Below, in pieces: positions 1-5,954 of a stretch of DNA of 5,954 nt (position 1 is the stretch's first letter; the number at the start of each line of letters is the position of its first letter). The stretch covers positions 1 to 5,954 of the forward strand of contig CAUQVP010000099.1 of NCBI GenBank assembly GCA_963521545.1. Direction: 5' to 3'. Origin of the DNA: JABCPE02 sp963521545. GTDB taxonomy: Bacteria > Bacteroidota > Bacteroidia > Flavobacteriales > Weeksellaceae. Position numbers and translations under genes: made by a program. The notes beneath the pieces were generated by a model that worked only from the letters and a program-made list of their open reading frames with translations, was not told the DNA's origin and made no database searches.

Positions 1-103
1 CATGGAAAGTAAATCCAAATAATTCGGTGTCTTTTCTATCTTGTAATTTTTCTCGAAGGAGCTGGACTTCTAATTCCATCGCTCCGATGATTCCTATTTT
101 CAT
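1..103 (-). CDS. mtnN: 5'-methylthioadenosine/S-adenosylhomocysteine nucleosidase, N-terminal fragment
   Basis: Reading the minus strand from the ATG at 103-101 gives 34 codons beginning [20 protein letters not shown], nearly identical to the start of E. coli MtnN/Pfs ([20 protein letters not shown], recalled from knowledge of the family). The enzyme hydrolyses MTA and SAH to adenine plus a thioribose or ribosylhomocysteine. It works in the cytoplasm in methionine salvage and in clearing the inhibitor SAH after methyl transfer. Glu12, a catalytic residue in the E. coli enzyme, is kept (E12 here); the neighbouring Glu11 is Leu. The open frame runs off the left edge, so the rest of the gene lies outside the window and intactness cannot be judged. 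A TAnnTTTG element lies about 30 bp upstream of the start, so it may be transcribed separately from the lipoprotein gene behind it. Identification rests on this short N-terminus, which is very characteristic. Confidence 0.9.
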   Translation of the reverse strand, partial: [34 protein letters not shown]

Positions 104-133
104 TGTAAAGTTTAATAATTAAAAAAATAAGGG

Positions 134-141
134 CAAAGATA
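134..141 (-). promoter_or_regulatory. Bacteroidota -7 promoter element for mtnN
   Basis: The minus strand reads TATCTTTG, which fits the Bacteroidota -7 consensus TAnnTTTG. It is 30 bp upstream of the mtnN ATG, in the 76-bp gap after the lipoprotein gene. I see no convincing TTG -33 partner at the usual spacing, so the call rests on the -7 match and its placement. Confidence 0.5.
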
Positions 142-179
142 ATTATTTTGAAATTTTTTCTATCTTTTTCCGAAGAGCT

Positions 180-755
180 CTACCCTGCTATTTGGAAATC
201 TTTAAATTTCAGAACGCCATCTTTCGTTGTAAAAACAAATACTTGTGAATATTCATCCGCCATGTCTTCATAATAGACTGTTGAATTAAAAGTTATGGTT
301 ATTTTATCATCTGCATATGTGACTTCTAAGATATCTTTAAACCCACCATTCCAACTATCATATGAATATTCTGCTTTATCATATCCTTGTTTTAATAATC
401 TATTAACATTTATTCTTCCTAAAGTTTCCCTGAAATCGCCCATGAAAATCGCATCAAAATATATCTGAAATTCTTTCTCACCAAATCCTTTTCCTTTATA
501 TTCCTCCCATTTTTCATAATCCAAAGTCGCATACCAAAAATTATCATTTTTGATAGGAAAATCAAAATATGCTTTTACTTCATCTGGTTTGCCTTTTCTC
601 ATTCCTTTTATGAAAGATGCAAGCTGTTTTCGTAGATTTCTTTTATGAGATTTTTCTATTTTTGTTTTTACTGATTTGTTAGCATTCTGCTGATTTACAC
701 AACTTAAAAGAAAAAACAAACCAAGACCTGTCAAGATAGTTTTTATTTTTTTCAT
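180..755 (-). CDS. hypothetical lipoprotein, 191 aa
   Basis: I do not recognise the family. The N-terminus is a lipoprotein signal peptide: Lys-rich start (MKKIK), hydrophobic stretch at residues 6-17, and a lipobox LLSC with the acylated Cys at residue 19. The mature part begins with an Asn/Lys-rich tether (about 20-45), which should place it at the membrane facing the periplasm or the surface. The body has an amphipathic helix (about 45-60) leading into KPDEVKAYFDFPI, then alternating polar/aromatic strands to the C-terminus. This pattern resembles NTF2-like small lipoproteins, but that is a guess from fold pattern only. It is the second gene of a likely two-gene unit: the upstream gene ends 30 bp before this ATG with no terminator between. 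GC is near 30% by hand count of several lines. Complete, with start fixed by the signal peptide and a TAG stop. Confidence 0.8.
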   Translation of the reverse strand: MKKIKTILTGLGLFFLLSCVNQQNANKSVKTKIEKSHKRNLRKQLASFIKGMRKGKPDEVKAYFDFPIKNDNFWYATLDYEKWEEYKGKGFGEKEFQIYFDAIFMGDFRETLGRINVNRLLKQGYDKAEYSYDSWNGGFKDILEVTYADDKITITFNSTVYYEDMADEYSQVFVFTTKDGVLKFKDFQIAG

Positions 756-785
756 AATGTTTTTGATATATTTTGAAATATTTAG

Positions 786-1340
786 CTATATTTTCAGAGT
801 TTCTATTAAGCCCTCATCTAAACCATTTAGTATTTTATATACTTTTATCTTTTTATTATTTTCTGTTGTTATTTTTAGATTATCACTATATTCATTAAAA
901 TACTCTACTGAAAGTTCCAAAACTAAAATAATAGAATTCTTTTCTTCTACATTCAAAAGCTCATATTTTCCTCGCTTTTTTAATAACTTTTTTACTATTG
1001 TTTTATTCTCAAAATAGTTTTTAAAACTTTCTTTTATTTCTGGATTTATCTGATAATCCTTCAATATATCATAAGGATAGATAATATCATGGCTTACAAT
1101 TATTTCATTGGGCAAAATTCTAATTGTATTATTTTTTGTTATTCTTTTTAAATCAGGATAAGTTGTAATGATAGAAATATTTTTACTAGTATCAATTTGG
1201 TCATGTATAATTGTATTTTTATGATAAAATGAGTAATAATTGATATTATCCATAAATACAATTTCTAATAATTTAATATCCTTTATCTGTGCTAATACAT
1301 AATTAGAGAATATTATCATTAATAAACAGATTCTTTTCAT
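786..1340 (-). CDS. hypothetical secreted or periplasmic protein, 184 aa, very AT-rich
   Basis: No recognised family. The first residues, MKRICLLMIIFSNYVLAQ, look like a Sec signal peptide with signal peptidase I cleavage after VLA or LAQ (about residue 17-18). No lipobox Cys is present, so the product should be soluble in the periplasm, outer-membrane attached or released. The mature part is rich in Ile, Lys, Asn and Tyr, with likely beta strands first and a basic helical section around residues 105-130 (YFENKTIVKKLLKKRGKYEL). A second hydrophobic strand, NSIILVLELSVEY, follows. No catalytic motif is visible. GC across 781-1320 is about 21% (113 of 540 by hand count), far below the neighbours, so part of the amino-acid bias reflects composition. 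It lies 30 bp upstream of the lipoprotein gene and likely shares its transcript. The long open frame plus a clean signal peptide argue that it is real. Confidence 0.75.
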   Translation of the reverse strand: MKRICLLMIIFSNYVLAQIKDIKLLEIVFMDNINYYSFYHKNTIIHDQIDTSKNISIITTYPDLKRITKNNTIRILPNEIIVSHDIIYPYDILKDYQINPEIKESFKNYFENKTIVKKLLKKRGKYELLNVEEKNSIILVLELSVEYFNEYSDNLKITTENNKKIKVYKILNGLDEGLIETLKI

Positions 1341-1368
1341 TTTATCAATTTTGATTTATAATATTTTT

Positions 1369-1376
1369 CAAATATA
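1369..1376 (-). promoter_or_regulatory. candidate -7 element for the two-gene exported-protein unit
   Basis: The minus strand reads TATATTTG, matching TAnnTTTG, 28 bp upstream of the 184-aa gene's ATG. It sits in the T-rich tail of the receptor gene's terminator, leaving only a short leader. No TTG -33 box is at proper spacing, and the area is so AT-rich that chance matches are likely. Confidence 0.35.
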
Positions 1377-1381
1377 ATCAA

Positions 1382-1413
1382 AAAACCGATAGCCATTATA
1401 AACTATCGGTTTT
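1382..1413 (-). terminator. rho-independent terminator of the TonB-dependent receptor gene
   Basis: A perfect 11-bp inverted repeat (AAAACCGATAG at 1382-1392, CTATCGGTTTT at 1403-1413) flanks a 10-nt loop. Transcribed from the minus strand it ends in a run of six T, typical of an intrinsic terminator. It begins 42 bp after the receptor stop codon and separates that gene from the AT-rich pair transcribed in the same direction. Confidence 0.88.
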
Positions 1414-1455
1414 CAACAAATTAAATTATTTTTATGAAAAAACCTTGTATCTATC

Positions 1456-4032
1456 TTAGAATGTGTATCTTACGGTAAACATCACATTTCTCGGTGTTCC
1501 TGGGAAAAGTCTTGGATAGTTGAACGCTCCGAGCCAGTAAGTTTTATTAAAGATATTATTGATATTGAATGATAGTTGCATATCTTTTATCTTGTAATAA
1601 ACCGCTGCATCTATTATCGTATAATCTGGCAAAACTAAGTCTGGTTCCTGCCAAGAAATCTTCTCTGCAGAGTAATTTAGTCCTGCTCCTACTCCCAGAT
1701 TTTTAAAGAAACCTTCCTTCACATCAAATCTTGTCCACAAGTTGAATGTATGTTTAGGAGCATTATCCTTTCTATAAGTTCCTCTTTTTTGGTCTGTAAC
1801 TTTTGAATCGTTATAAGCATAACCCGCGTTCACTAACCAGTTTGGCAAAATTCTACCCATTACATCGATTTCCAGACCTTTATTTCTCTCCGTTCCTCCT
1901 TCGGTCATCAGTTCATCTACCGCTCCATTATAAACTGTATCATCATAAGTAAGGATATTATTCTGCTTGATATCATAGTAGGCAATACTTGCATGGAGTT
2001 TTCCTTCGAGCCATTCTGTTTTTGCTCCAAATTCATACATTCTGGTAGTTTTAGGTTTAAATGGATCTCTCACAATCTTTCCATCGCTCAATCTTCTTCT
2101 AAAACCATCATAACCAAGATAAGCATCAGTCTGCATCTGGAACCCTTCTATGTAGGAAGCATAGGCATTGATGTTTTTGGTAGCCTTATACATCAATCCA
2201 GCTCTCACGAGGAATTTATTTTGTTTTACTGTTTCTTCATTTTTGCGTTTGTAGAAGTTTTTGTCTGTGTACCACTCTTGGCGTAGACCAATATTGAAAA
2301 TCAATCTGTTCCAAAGTTCCATTTGATTCATAAAATACGCCGAGTTAGTGGAGAAATACATCGGTGTGGTTTCCTGCATTCTTTTTGCCTGAGGCTGATA
2401 GAATCCAGGGTACATCACTCTATACTGCCCTTCTTTAGTCAAATCCCAGTGCGGAATTCTTGGCGTTAAAGTTCCTGCATTTTCATCCCCTGTATAGTCT
2501 CTGACAGTATTGGTTCCGCCGTGCCCTACTTCAAACATCACTAAATCATACCCTAAAACGGATTTATTTTTAAAGTTTTCCCCTAGTTTCCAATCGTAGT
2601 TTAGATAAGCATTAAAGTTATCCGTGAAGAAATTACTATTACGCTGAACATATCTAAGCTGCACTTTATCTTTTTGTTCTACTCCGTAGGAATCCTTTCC
2701 GAAATTATTGTCAGTTCTTAATTCTGTCAAATCTTCGTTCCAGATATGCTTCATATAAGCCATATTGATGCTTAAATTGTCCGTAAACTTATGAGTAAGA
2801 TTCCCCATGAAGTTTAAATCCAATGTTTTGTTGATATCATTGATTGCACCGATAGCATAAGTAATTGGTGTAGAAGTAAGTGCAGGTCTGTCACCAGGGT
2901 TGGCTTTAAAAATAGGCTGACCTCTATCCAGTCTGTTTGAGTTATTACTCATCACAAACTCAAAACTTATGTTTGTCTTTTCATTTGGAACATAGGCAAT
3001 GGTAGGAGCTATCATATACGCTTTTTTGAACTGTAAATCTCTGAATGATTTTCCATTCTCATACCCGAGATTTAAACGATAGAGCAATGTTTTACTCTTA
3101 TTCAATGGTCCAGTAAAATCTAATGCTCCAACCACAGTCTGATAACTTCCCACACTCAGACTTACTTCTTTTCTGTCCGTTTTAAGTGGTTTTTTAGTAA
3201 TGATATTTATACTTCCTCCTGCATCTGTACTAGAAAAAGTCATACTTGCAGGTCCTTTGATTACTTCTACTCTTTCTACATTCATCATCATCGGCTGACT
3301 GAAAAATATATGAGAAGTTACCATACCATTCATCAGTCTGCTTTCTCTGTATGAAGCCTGCTGTGTAACCCCACGGATAGCATAGTTGTTATAAAAACTA
3401 GTCTGTGTAACCCCACTCACATTCTTCACTACATCTCCCAGTCTTGTAATCCCTCTATCTGTGATAAGCTCTTTAGTCACGGTAGTTATCGCTTGGGAAA
3501 CTTCCATGTTTTTCAAAGCGATTTTAGAAGCAGAGAAAGAATAATCACTATTATAGTCTTTTCTTGCTCTCCCTATGATTTCTACAGTTTGTAGTTTTTT
3601 TACTTTTCTATCTTCTTCCTCATCTTGTGGCTCGTTAGGGTCTGTAGTATTTTTTGCTACAACGGGTTCTGTTGGTTCTGTAGGCTTCTCAGTTACAGGT
3701 TTTTCTTCAACCACAGATTGTGATGTAACCATCTGATAAACAATCACATCTCCTAAATCCAAAACTCCATTATCCTCCACTGTAATTTGGTTTTCCAATG
3801 GATTTGCTCCTTCTGCTACGATACTGATAGTGTAACTTCCTCCTTCTGTAAGTGTTACATTAAAAAATCCCGAAGCATCGGTCATAGAGGTCATTTCCTT
3901 GTCCCCTTTTTTTAGTATAATGCTGGCATTAGAAACGGGATTGTCATGCTGAACTACCCTACCCTTCACCGTCTGCGAATATCCCATTAAGGACATTAAC
4001 AAACTCGACACTAATAATACTTTTTTGTTCAT
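1456..4032 (-). CDS. TonB-dependent outer-membrane receptor, siderophore type, with carboxypeptidase-regulatory-like domain
   Basis: An 858-aa outer-membrane gated channel that takes up a scarce ligand using TonB/ExbBD energy. Order of parts: Sec signal peptide (about 1-19, ending MGYSQ); carboxypeptidase-regulatory-like beta domain (about 21-98, with VKGRVV, then TDASGFFNVTL); a Pro/Glu/Thr-rich linker (about 107-145); a TonB-box-like LQTVEIIGR (147-155); plug (about 160-280, with RVEVIKGPASMTFSSTDAGG); 22-strand barrel to the end, closing on an aromatic residue (RYTF). Plug phrases such as ITRLGDVVKNVSGV and barrel phrases YASYIEGF and MYEFGAKTEWLEGKL are typical of ferric-siderophore receptors (FhuA/FpvA/IutA-like), not SusC glycan receptors. 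No SusD partner is adjacent. The exact siderophore cannot be told. The N-terminal domain is not the FecA-type signalling domain, so sigma/anti-sigma control is not suggested. It is divergent from the alkaline phosphatase. Start chosen because the signal peptide begins at once; the barrel appears intact. Confidence 0.93.
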   Translation of the reverse strand: MNKKVLLVSSLLMSLMGYSQTVKGRVVQHDNPVSNASIILKKGDKEMTSMTDASGFFNVTLTEGGSYTISIVAEGANPLENQITVEDNGVLDLGDVIVYQMVTSQSVVEEKPVTEKPTEPTEPVVAKNTTDPNEPQDEEEDRKVKKLQTVEIIGRARKDYNSDYSFSASKIALKNMEVSQAITTVTKELITDRGITRLGDVVKNVSGVTQTSFYNNYAIRGVTQQASYRESRLMNGMVTSHIFFSQPMMMNVERVEVIKGPASMTFSSTDAGGSINIITKKPLKTDRKEVSLSVGSYQTVVGALDFTGPLNKSKTLLYRLNLGYENGKSFRDLQFKKAYMIAPTIAYVPNEKTNISFEFVMSNNSNRLDRGQPIFKANPGDRPALTSTPITYAIGAINDINKTLDLNFMGNLTHKFTDNLSINMAYMKHIWNEDLTELRTDNNFGKDSYGVEQKDKVQLRYVQRNSNFFTDNFNAYLNYDWKLGENFKNKSVLGYDLVMFEVGHGGTNTVRDYTGDENAGTLTPRIPHWDLTKEGQYRVMYPGFYQPQAKRMQETTPMYFSTNSAYFMNQMELWNRLIFNIGLRQEWYTDKNFYKRKNEETVKQNKFLVRAGLMYKATKNINAYASYIEGFQMQTDAYLGYDGFRRRLSDGKIVRDPFKPKTTRMYEFGAKTEWLEGKLHASIAYYDIKQNNILTYDDTVYNGAVDELMTEGGTERNKGLEIDVMGRILPNWLVNAGYAYNDSKVTDQKRGTYRKDNAPKHTFNLWTRFDVKEGFFKNLGVGAGLNYSAEKISWQEPDLVLPDYTIIDAAVYYKIKDMQLSFNINNIFNKTYWLGAFNYPRLFPGTPRNVMFTVRYTF

Positions 4033-4083
4033 AATGAAATTATAAAATTTAAACTTATGTTATCTTTTTAAAAAATTATGGCA

Positions 4084-4091
4084 CAAAAGTA
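4084..4091 (-). promoter_or_regulatory. -7 promoter element for the TonB-dependent receptor
   Basis: The minus strand reads TACTTTTG followed by TGC, a good match to the Bacteroidota TAnnTTTG -7 element, 51 bp upstream of the receptor ATG. That predicts a leader of roughly 40-45 nt. A -33 TTG is not evident; the region at the right spacing holds only a weak TTAGC. Confidence 0.55.
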
Positions 4092-4120
4092 ATACTATTT
4101 TTTATTTTCTTGCTAATTTA

Positions 4121-4139
4121 CGATATGATTTTTATCATC
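4121..4139 (+). promoter_or_regulatory. Fur-box-like palindrome, possible iron operator
   Basis: ATGAT-TTTT-ATCAT forms a perfect 5-bp inverted repeat (4125-4129 and 4134-4138). Laid on the 19-bp E. coli Fur consensus, 4121-4139 agrees at 11 of 19 positions by hand. It lies about 30 bp upstream of the receptor's -7 element, beside where a -33 box would be, and upstream of a siderophore-type receptor. In such AT-rich DNA this could be chance, so it is only a candidate. Confidence 0.3.
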
Positions 4140-4229
4140 AATTTTTAGGAAAGTAGCATCTTTACTTTTGAATCATTAAATCAAAACATCTTTTTTGGCT
4201 CAAAAAATAAATTCATCTATTTTATTCCT

Positions 4230-4237
4230 TATATTTG
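4230..4237 (+). promoter_or_regulatory. -7 promoter element for the alkaline phosphatase gene
   Basis: TATATTTG followed by CAC fits TAnnTTTG, 31 bp upstream of the phosphatase ATG at 4269. A TTG lies in the T-run at 4191-4197, but 32 bp away it is too far to be a standard -33 box. No Shine-Dalgarno precedes the start; the sequence just upstream is A-rich, as is common in this phylum. Confidence 0.55.
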
Positions 4238-4268
4238 CACAAAATTCATTTCTAAATACTAAATCAAA

Positions 4269-5681
4269 ATGAAAAGAAGAGACTTTCTGAAAACAGGTTC
4301 ATTAGCTGCCTTAGGCGGAATGCTGCTAACTCCCTTCGGAGCAAAAGCAAACACTATAAAAGAAGAATTCCGTGGCAGAAAAGCCAAAAATATCATCTTC
4401 ATGGTAAGTGATGGGATGAGTGTAGGAACGATGATAATGGCAGACATCTACCTGAAAAGAAAAAATGGTCAAAGTTCCAACTGGGTAGGACTTTATGAAG
4501 ATAATCTTGTCCAAAGAGCATTGATGGATATGGCCTCTGCTAATGCTATCGTAACAGACTCAGCAGCAGCAAGTTCCTCTTGGGGAGGCGGTGTCCGTGT
4601 GAATAACGGAAGCCTGAATGTAAGCCCAAATGGAAAGGAAAACATGCCTATTCTTCAGAAATTCAAACAAGCTGGCAAAAAAGTAGGCTGTGTAACTACA
4701 GTTCCTATCACTCATGCTACACCAGCAGGATTTTGTGTTACCAGCAAGAGAAGAAATGCTATGGACCACATCGCTGAACAGTACGCAGAGTTAAACTTTG
4801 ATGTGATGATGGGAGGAGGCAGCCAATACTTTGACAAAGACAAAAGAAAGGATAAAAAAGATGTTTTTGATTTATTTGTAAAAAAAGGTTATACCATCGC
4901 AAAAACTAAATCAGAAATGCTCAGCGCTCCTAAAAACAAGCCTATTTTAGGAACTTTTGATGAAGATGCTGTACCTTATACAGTTGATCATTTACGCGAT
5001 GAAAAAGCATCAAAAAACATCCCTAGCCTTGCCGAGATGGCACAAAAGGCGATAGACCAGATGAAAGACCACAAAAATGGTTTTGCGCTACAGATAGAAG
5101 GCGGAAAAGTAGACTGGGCAGCACACGGAAACGATATTGCGGCTCTGTTATTTGACCAAATCGCTTTCGATGAAGCTGTAAAAGTGGTAATGGACTTCGC
5201 TAAAAAAGATAAAAATACATTGGTAGTTATTACCAGTGACCACGGAAATGCCAACCCTGGGCTGATTTATGGAGGTAAAACCAATGACAATTTTGACCAC
5301 TTACAAAAATTCACTCACTCTAATGACTGGATTTTACAAGGAATACATGCTTCCAGCAGCACTTCTTTCGTAAAAGACAGAATAGCAGAGGCTTGCGGAG
5401 GTTTCGCTATAACTGATGAACAGGCGAAAGAACTTCTTTCTTATTACAACAATCTTAAAAAAGAAGATGGATTATACAACCATAAAAACCTGCCGTTCAG
5501 AGCTTTAGCAGAAATACAGAAAGCATACACTTCTGTTGGCTGGATCAGTATGGACCACTCTTCTGATTACACAGAACTTGCGATGTATGGTCCTGGTAGT
5601 GAGAACCTTAAATCATTCGTTAGAAATACTGACATGCACAATTTCCTGCTAAATGCAGCGCATGTAGAAAATAAGTTTTAA
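4269..5681 (+). CDS. phoA: alkaline phosphatase, PhoA family, Tat-exported
   Basis: Zinc/magnesium phosphomonoesterase (470 aa) that frees phosphate from organic esters in the periplasm. A twin-arginine signal opens it: RRDFLK at 3-8, hydrophobic core, and probable cleavage after AKA (25-27), so it is exported folded. The whole PhoA active site can be traced against E. coli numbering: D48 (D51), nucleophile S98 in TDSAA (S102), T151 (T155), R162 (R166, same 11-residue offset from the Thr), E277, D282 and H286 in EGGKVDWAAH (E322, D327, H331), D324-H325 in SDHGN (D369-H370), and H430 (H412). H149 and W283 stand where E. coli has D153 and K328, as in the Antarctic TAB5 enzyme. From H325 to H430 there are 105 residues against 42 in E. 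coli, so a large insert precedes the last zinc ligand. Divergent from the receptor gene; followed by a strong terminator. Whether phosphate controls it cannot be read here. Confidence 0.95.
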   Translation: MKRRDFLKTGSLAALGGMLLTPFGAKANTIKEEFRGRKAKNIIFMVSDGMSVGTMIMADIYLKRKNGQSSNWVGLYEDNLVQRALMDMASANAIVTDSAAASSSWGGGVRVNNGSLNVSPNGKENMPILQKFKQAGKKVGCVTTVPITHATPAGFCVTSKRRNAMDHIAEQYAELNFDVMMGGGSQYFDKDKRKDKKDVFDLFVKKGYTIAKTKSEMLSAPKNKPILGTFDEDAVPYTVDHLRDEKASKNIPSLAEMAQKAIDQMKDHKNGFALQIEGGKVDWAAHGNDIAALLFDQIAFDEAVKVVMDFAKKDKNTLVVITSDHGNANPGLIYGGKTNDNFDHLQKFTHSNDWILQGIHASSSTSFVKDRIAEACGGFAITDEQAKELLSYYNNLKKEDGLYNHKNLPFRALAEIQKAYTSVGWISMDHSSDYTELAMYGPGSENLKSFVRNTDMHNFLLNAAHVENKF

Positions 5682-5706
5682 TTGGAAATAATTAAACTTT
5701 CATAAT

Positions 5707-5738
5707 AAAAGTGAAGACGCCTATGTATCTTCACTTTT
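5707..5738 (+). terminator. bidirectional rho-independent terminator between convergent genes
   Basis: A perfect 11-bp inverted repeat (AAAAGTGAAGA at 5707-5717, TCTTCACTTTT at 5728-5738) encloses a 10-nt loop. On the plus strand it ends in five T and closes the phosphatase gene 25 bp after its stop. On the minus strand it starts 4 bp after the glycosyltransferase stop and ends in TTTTATTAT, so it can serve both convergent genes. Confidence 0.88.
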
Positions 5739-5742
5739 TATT

Positions 5743-5954
5743 TTATAAAATTTCAGAAAGTTTTTTCGTGAGATTTCTTCTGGAATACTGCTGGATGCTT
5801 TGTTGGTTCGTTTCCAAATTTCCAACTTTCCATTGCTGATAAATTTCTAAAATATAGTTTTTAATTTCTTGATTATTAGCATATCCAAAATGCCTACCTG
5901 AGCCTGTTTCTTTCAAAATATCGGCTACATCGCTTTCCTTCGGGCCAAAGGAAA
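5743..5954 (-). CDS. probable glycosyltransferase, C-terminal fragment
   Basis: The minus strand is open from the right edge to a TAA at 5745-5743, giving 69 residues of a C-terminus. It reads FGPKESDVADILKETGSGRH near the start and ends QYSRRNLTKKLSEIL. This resembles the tail of flavobacterial GT4-type (GT-B fold) glycosyltransferases: a Gly-Pro-Lys/Glu phrase followed by an acidic residue, an 'ILKETGSG' helix-turn, a long helix, then the QYSR(K/R)NLT closing helix. Such enzymes build surface polysaccharide or glycolipid from nucleotide sugars at the cytoplasmic face of the membrane. The sugar-nucleotide binding motifs would lie outside the window, so substrate and intactness are unknown. 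It converges on the phosphatase gene and shares its terminator. Assignment is by recalled family pattern only. Confidence 0.65.
   Translation of the reverse strand, partial: SFGPKESDVADILKETGSGRHFGYANNQEIKNYILEIYQQWKVGNLETNQQSIQQYSRRNLTKKLSEIL

Noticed and set aside
174..181. Palindrome AGAGCTCT at the end of the lipoprotein gene
   Set aside because: Too short, with no loop or adjacent T-run to act as a terminator; no convincing terminator is visible for the lipoprotein unit.
757..1017. 86-aa plus-strand open frame opposite the AT-rich gene
   Set aside because: Phe/Ser-rich translation typical of the antisense of a Lys/Glu-rich gene, and it lies wholly within the signal-peptide-bearing gene's coding strand region apart from the 29-bp gap.
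1993..2286. 97-aa plus-strand open frame inside the receptor gene
   Set aside because: Antisense shadow of the barrel region; low-complexity Phe/Ser content and no family resemblance.
4163..4170. Second TAnnTTTG match (TACTTTTG) on the plus strand
   Set aside because: It could start a longer phosphatase transcript, but the match at 4230-4237 is better placed and this one has no -33 partner either.
4177..4269. 10-bp direct repeat TAAATCAAAA at 4177-4186 and 4260-4269
   Set aside because: Only two copies in very AT-rich DNA, the second overlapping the start codon; no third copy or symmetry supports an operator.
4259..4769. Three minus-strand open frames (62, 62 and 69 aa) under the phosphatase gene
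   Set aside because: They overlap each other or the Tat signal and catalytic-core coding region, and their translations have no recognisable features.
4988..5254. 88-aa minus-strand open frame inside the phosphatase gene
   Set aside because: It is antisense to the conserved EGG/DWAAH metal-binding region; the long frame follows from the codon pattern of the real gene.
1..5954. Mobile elements, CRISPR arrays, tRNA or rRNA genes, riboswitches
   Set aside because: No transposase-like frame, terminal inverted repeats, regularly spaced repeats or recognisable RNA gene sequences were seen on either strand.

Overview
The window (5954 bp) looks like chromosomal DNA from a flavobacterium (Bacteroidota), probably close to the Chryseobacterium/Elizabethkingia/Riemerella group. 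The evidence is low GC (roughly 35-40% in the conserved genes), TAnnTTTG-type -7 promoter elements in place of sigma70 boxes, no Shine-Dalgarno sequences, a TonB-dependent receptor with a carboxypeptidase-regulatory-like N-terminal domain, and a Tat-exported PhoA-family alkaline phosphatase. The genus is inference from protein style only.

Layout. Positions 1-103 (minus) are the first 34 codons of mtnN (MTA/SAH nucleosidase), cut by the window edge, with a -7-like element upstream. Positions 180-1340 (minus) hold two unrecognised genes in tandem, 30 bp apart: a 184-aa protein with a signal peptide (transcribed first) and a 191-aa lipoprotein. The first is strikingly AT-rich, about 21% GC. Positions 1382-1413 hold a strong hairpin terminator for the next gene. 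Positions 1456-4032 (minus) encode an 858-aa outer-membrane receptor of the siderophore type. Positions 4033-4268 are a 236-bp divergent control region with a -7-like element for each side and a Fur-like palindrome. Positions 4269-5681 (plus) encode the 470-aa alkaline phosphatase. Positions 5707-5738 form a hairpin that can terminate transcription from both sides. Positions 5743-5954 (minus) are the C-terminal 69 codons of a probable glycosyltransferase. No stretch above 300 bp lacks a gene.

How the genes fit together. The receptor would import a scarce ligand, most likely a ferric siderophore, across the outer membrane with TonB energy. The phosphatase would act in the periplasm, releasing phosphate from organic esters. 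They share one divergent promoter region, so joint control under nutrient limitation is possible but unproven. The flanking mtnN and glycosyltransferase fragments look like ordinary chromosomal genes. I see no mobile element, CRISPR array, tRNA or rRNA. I did not find a clear novel system; the least explained part is the AT-rich exported gene pair at 180-1340.
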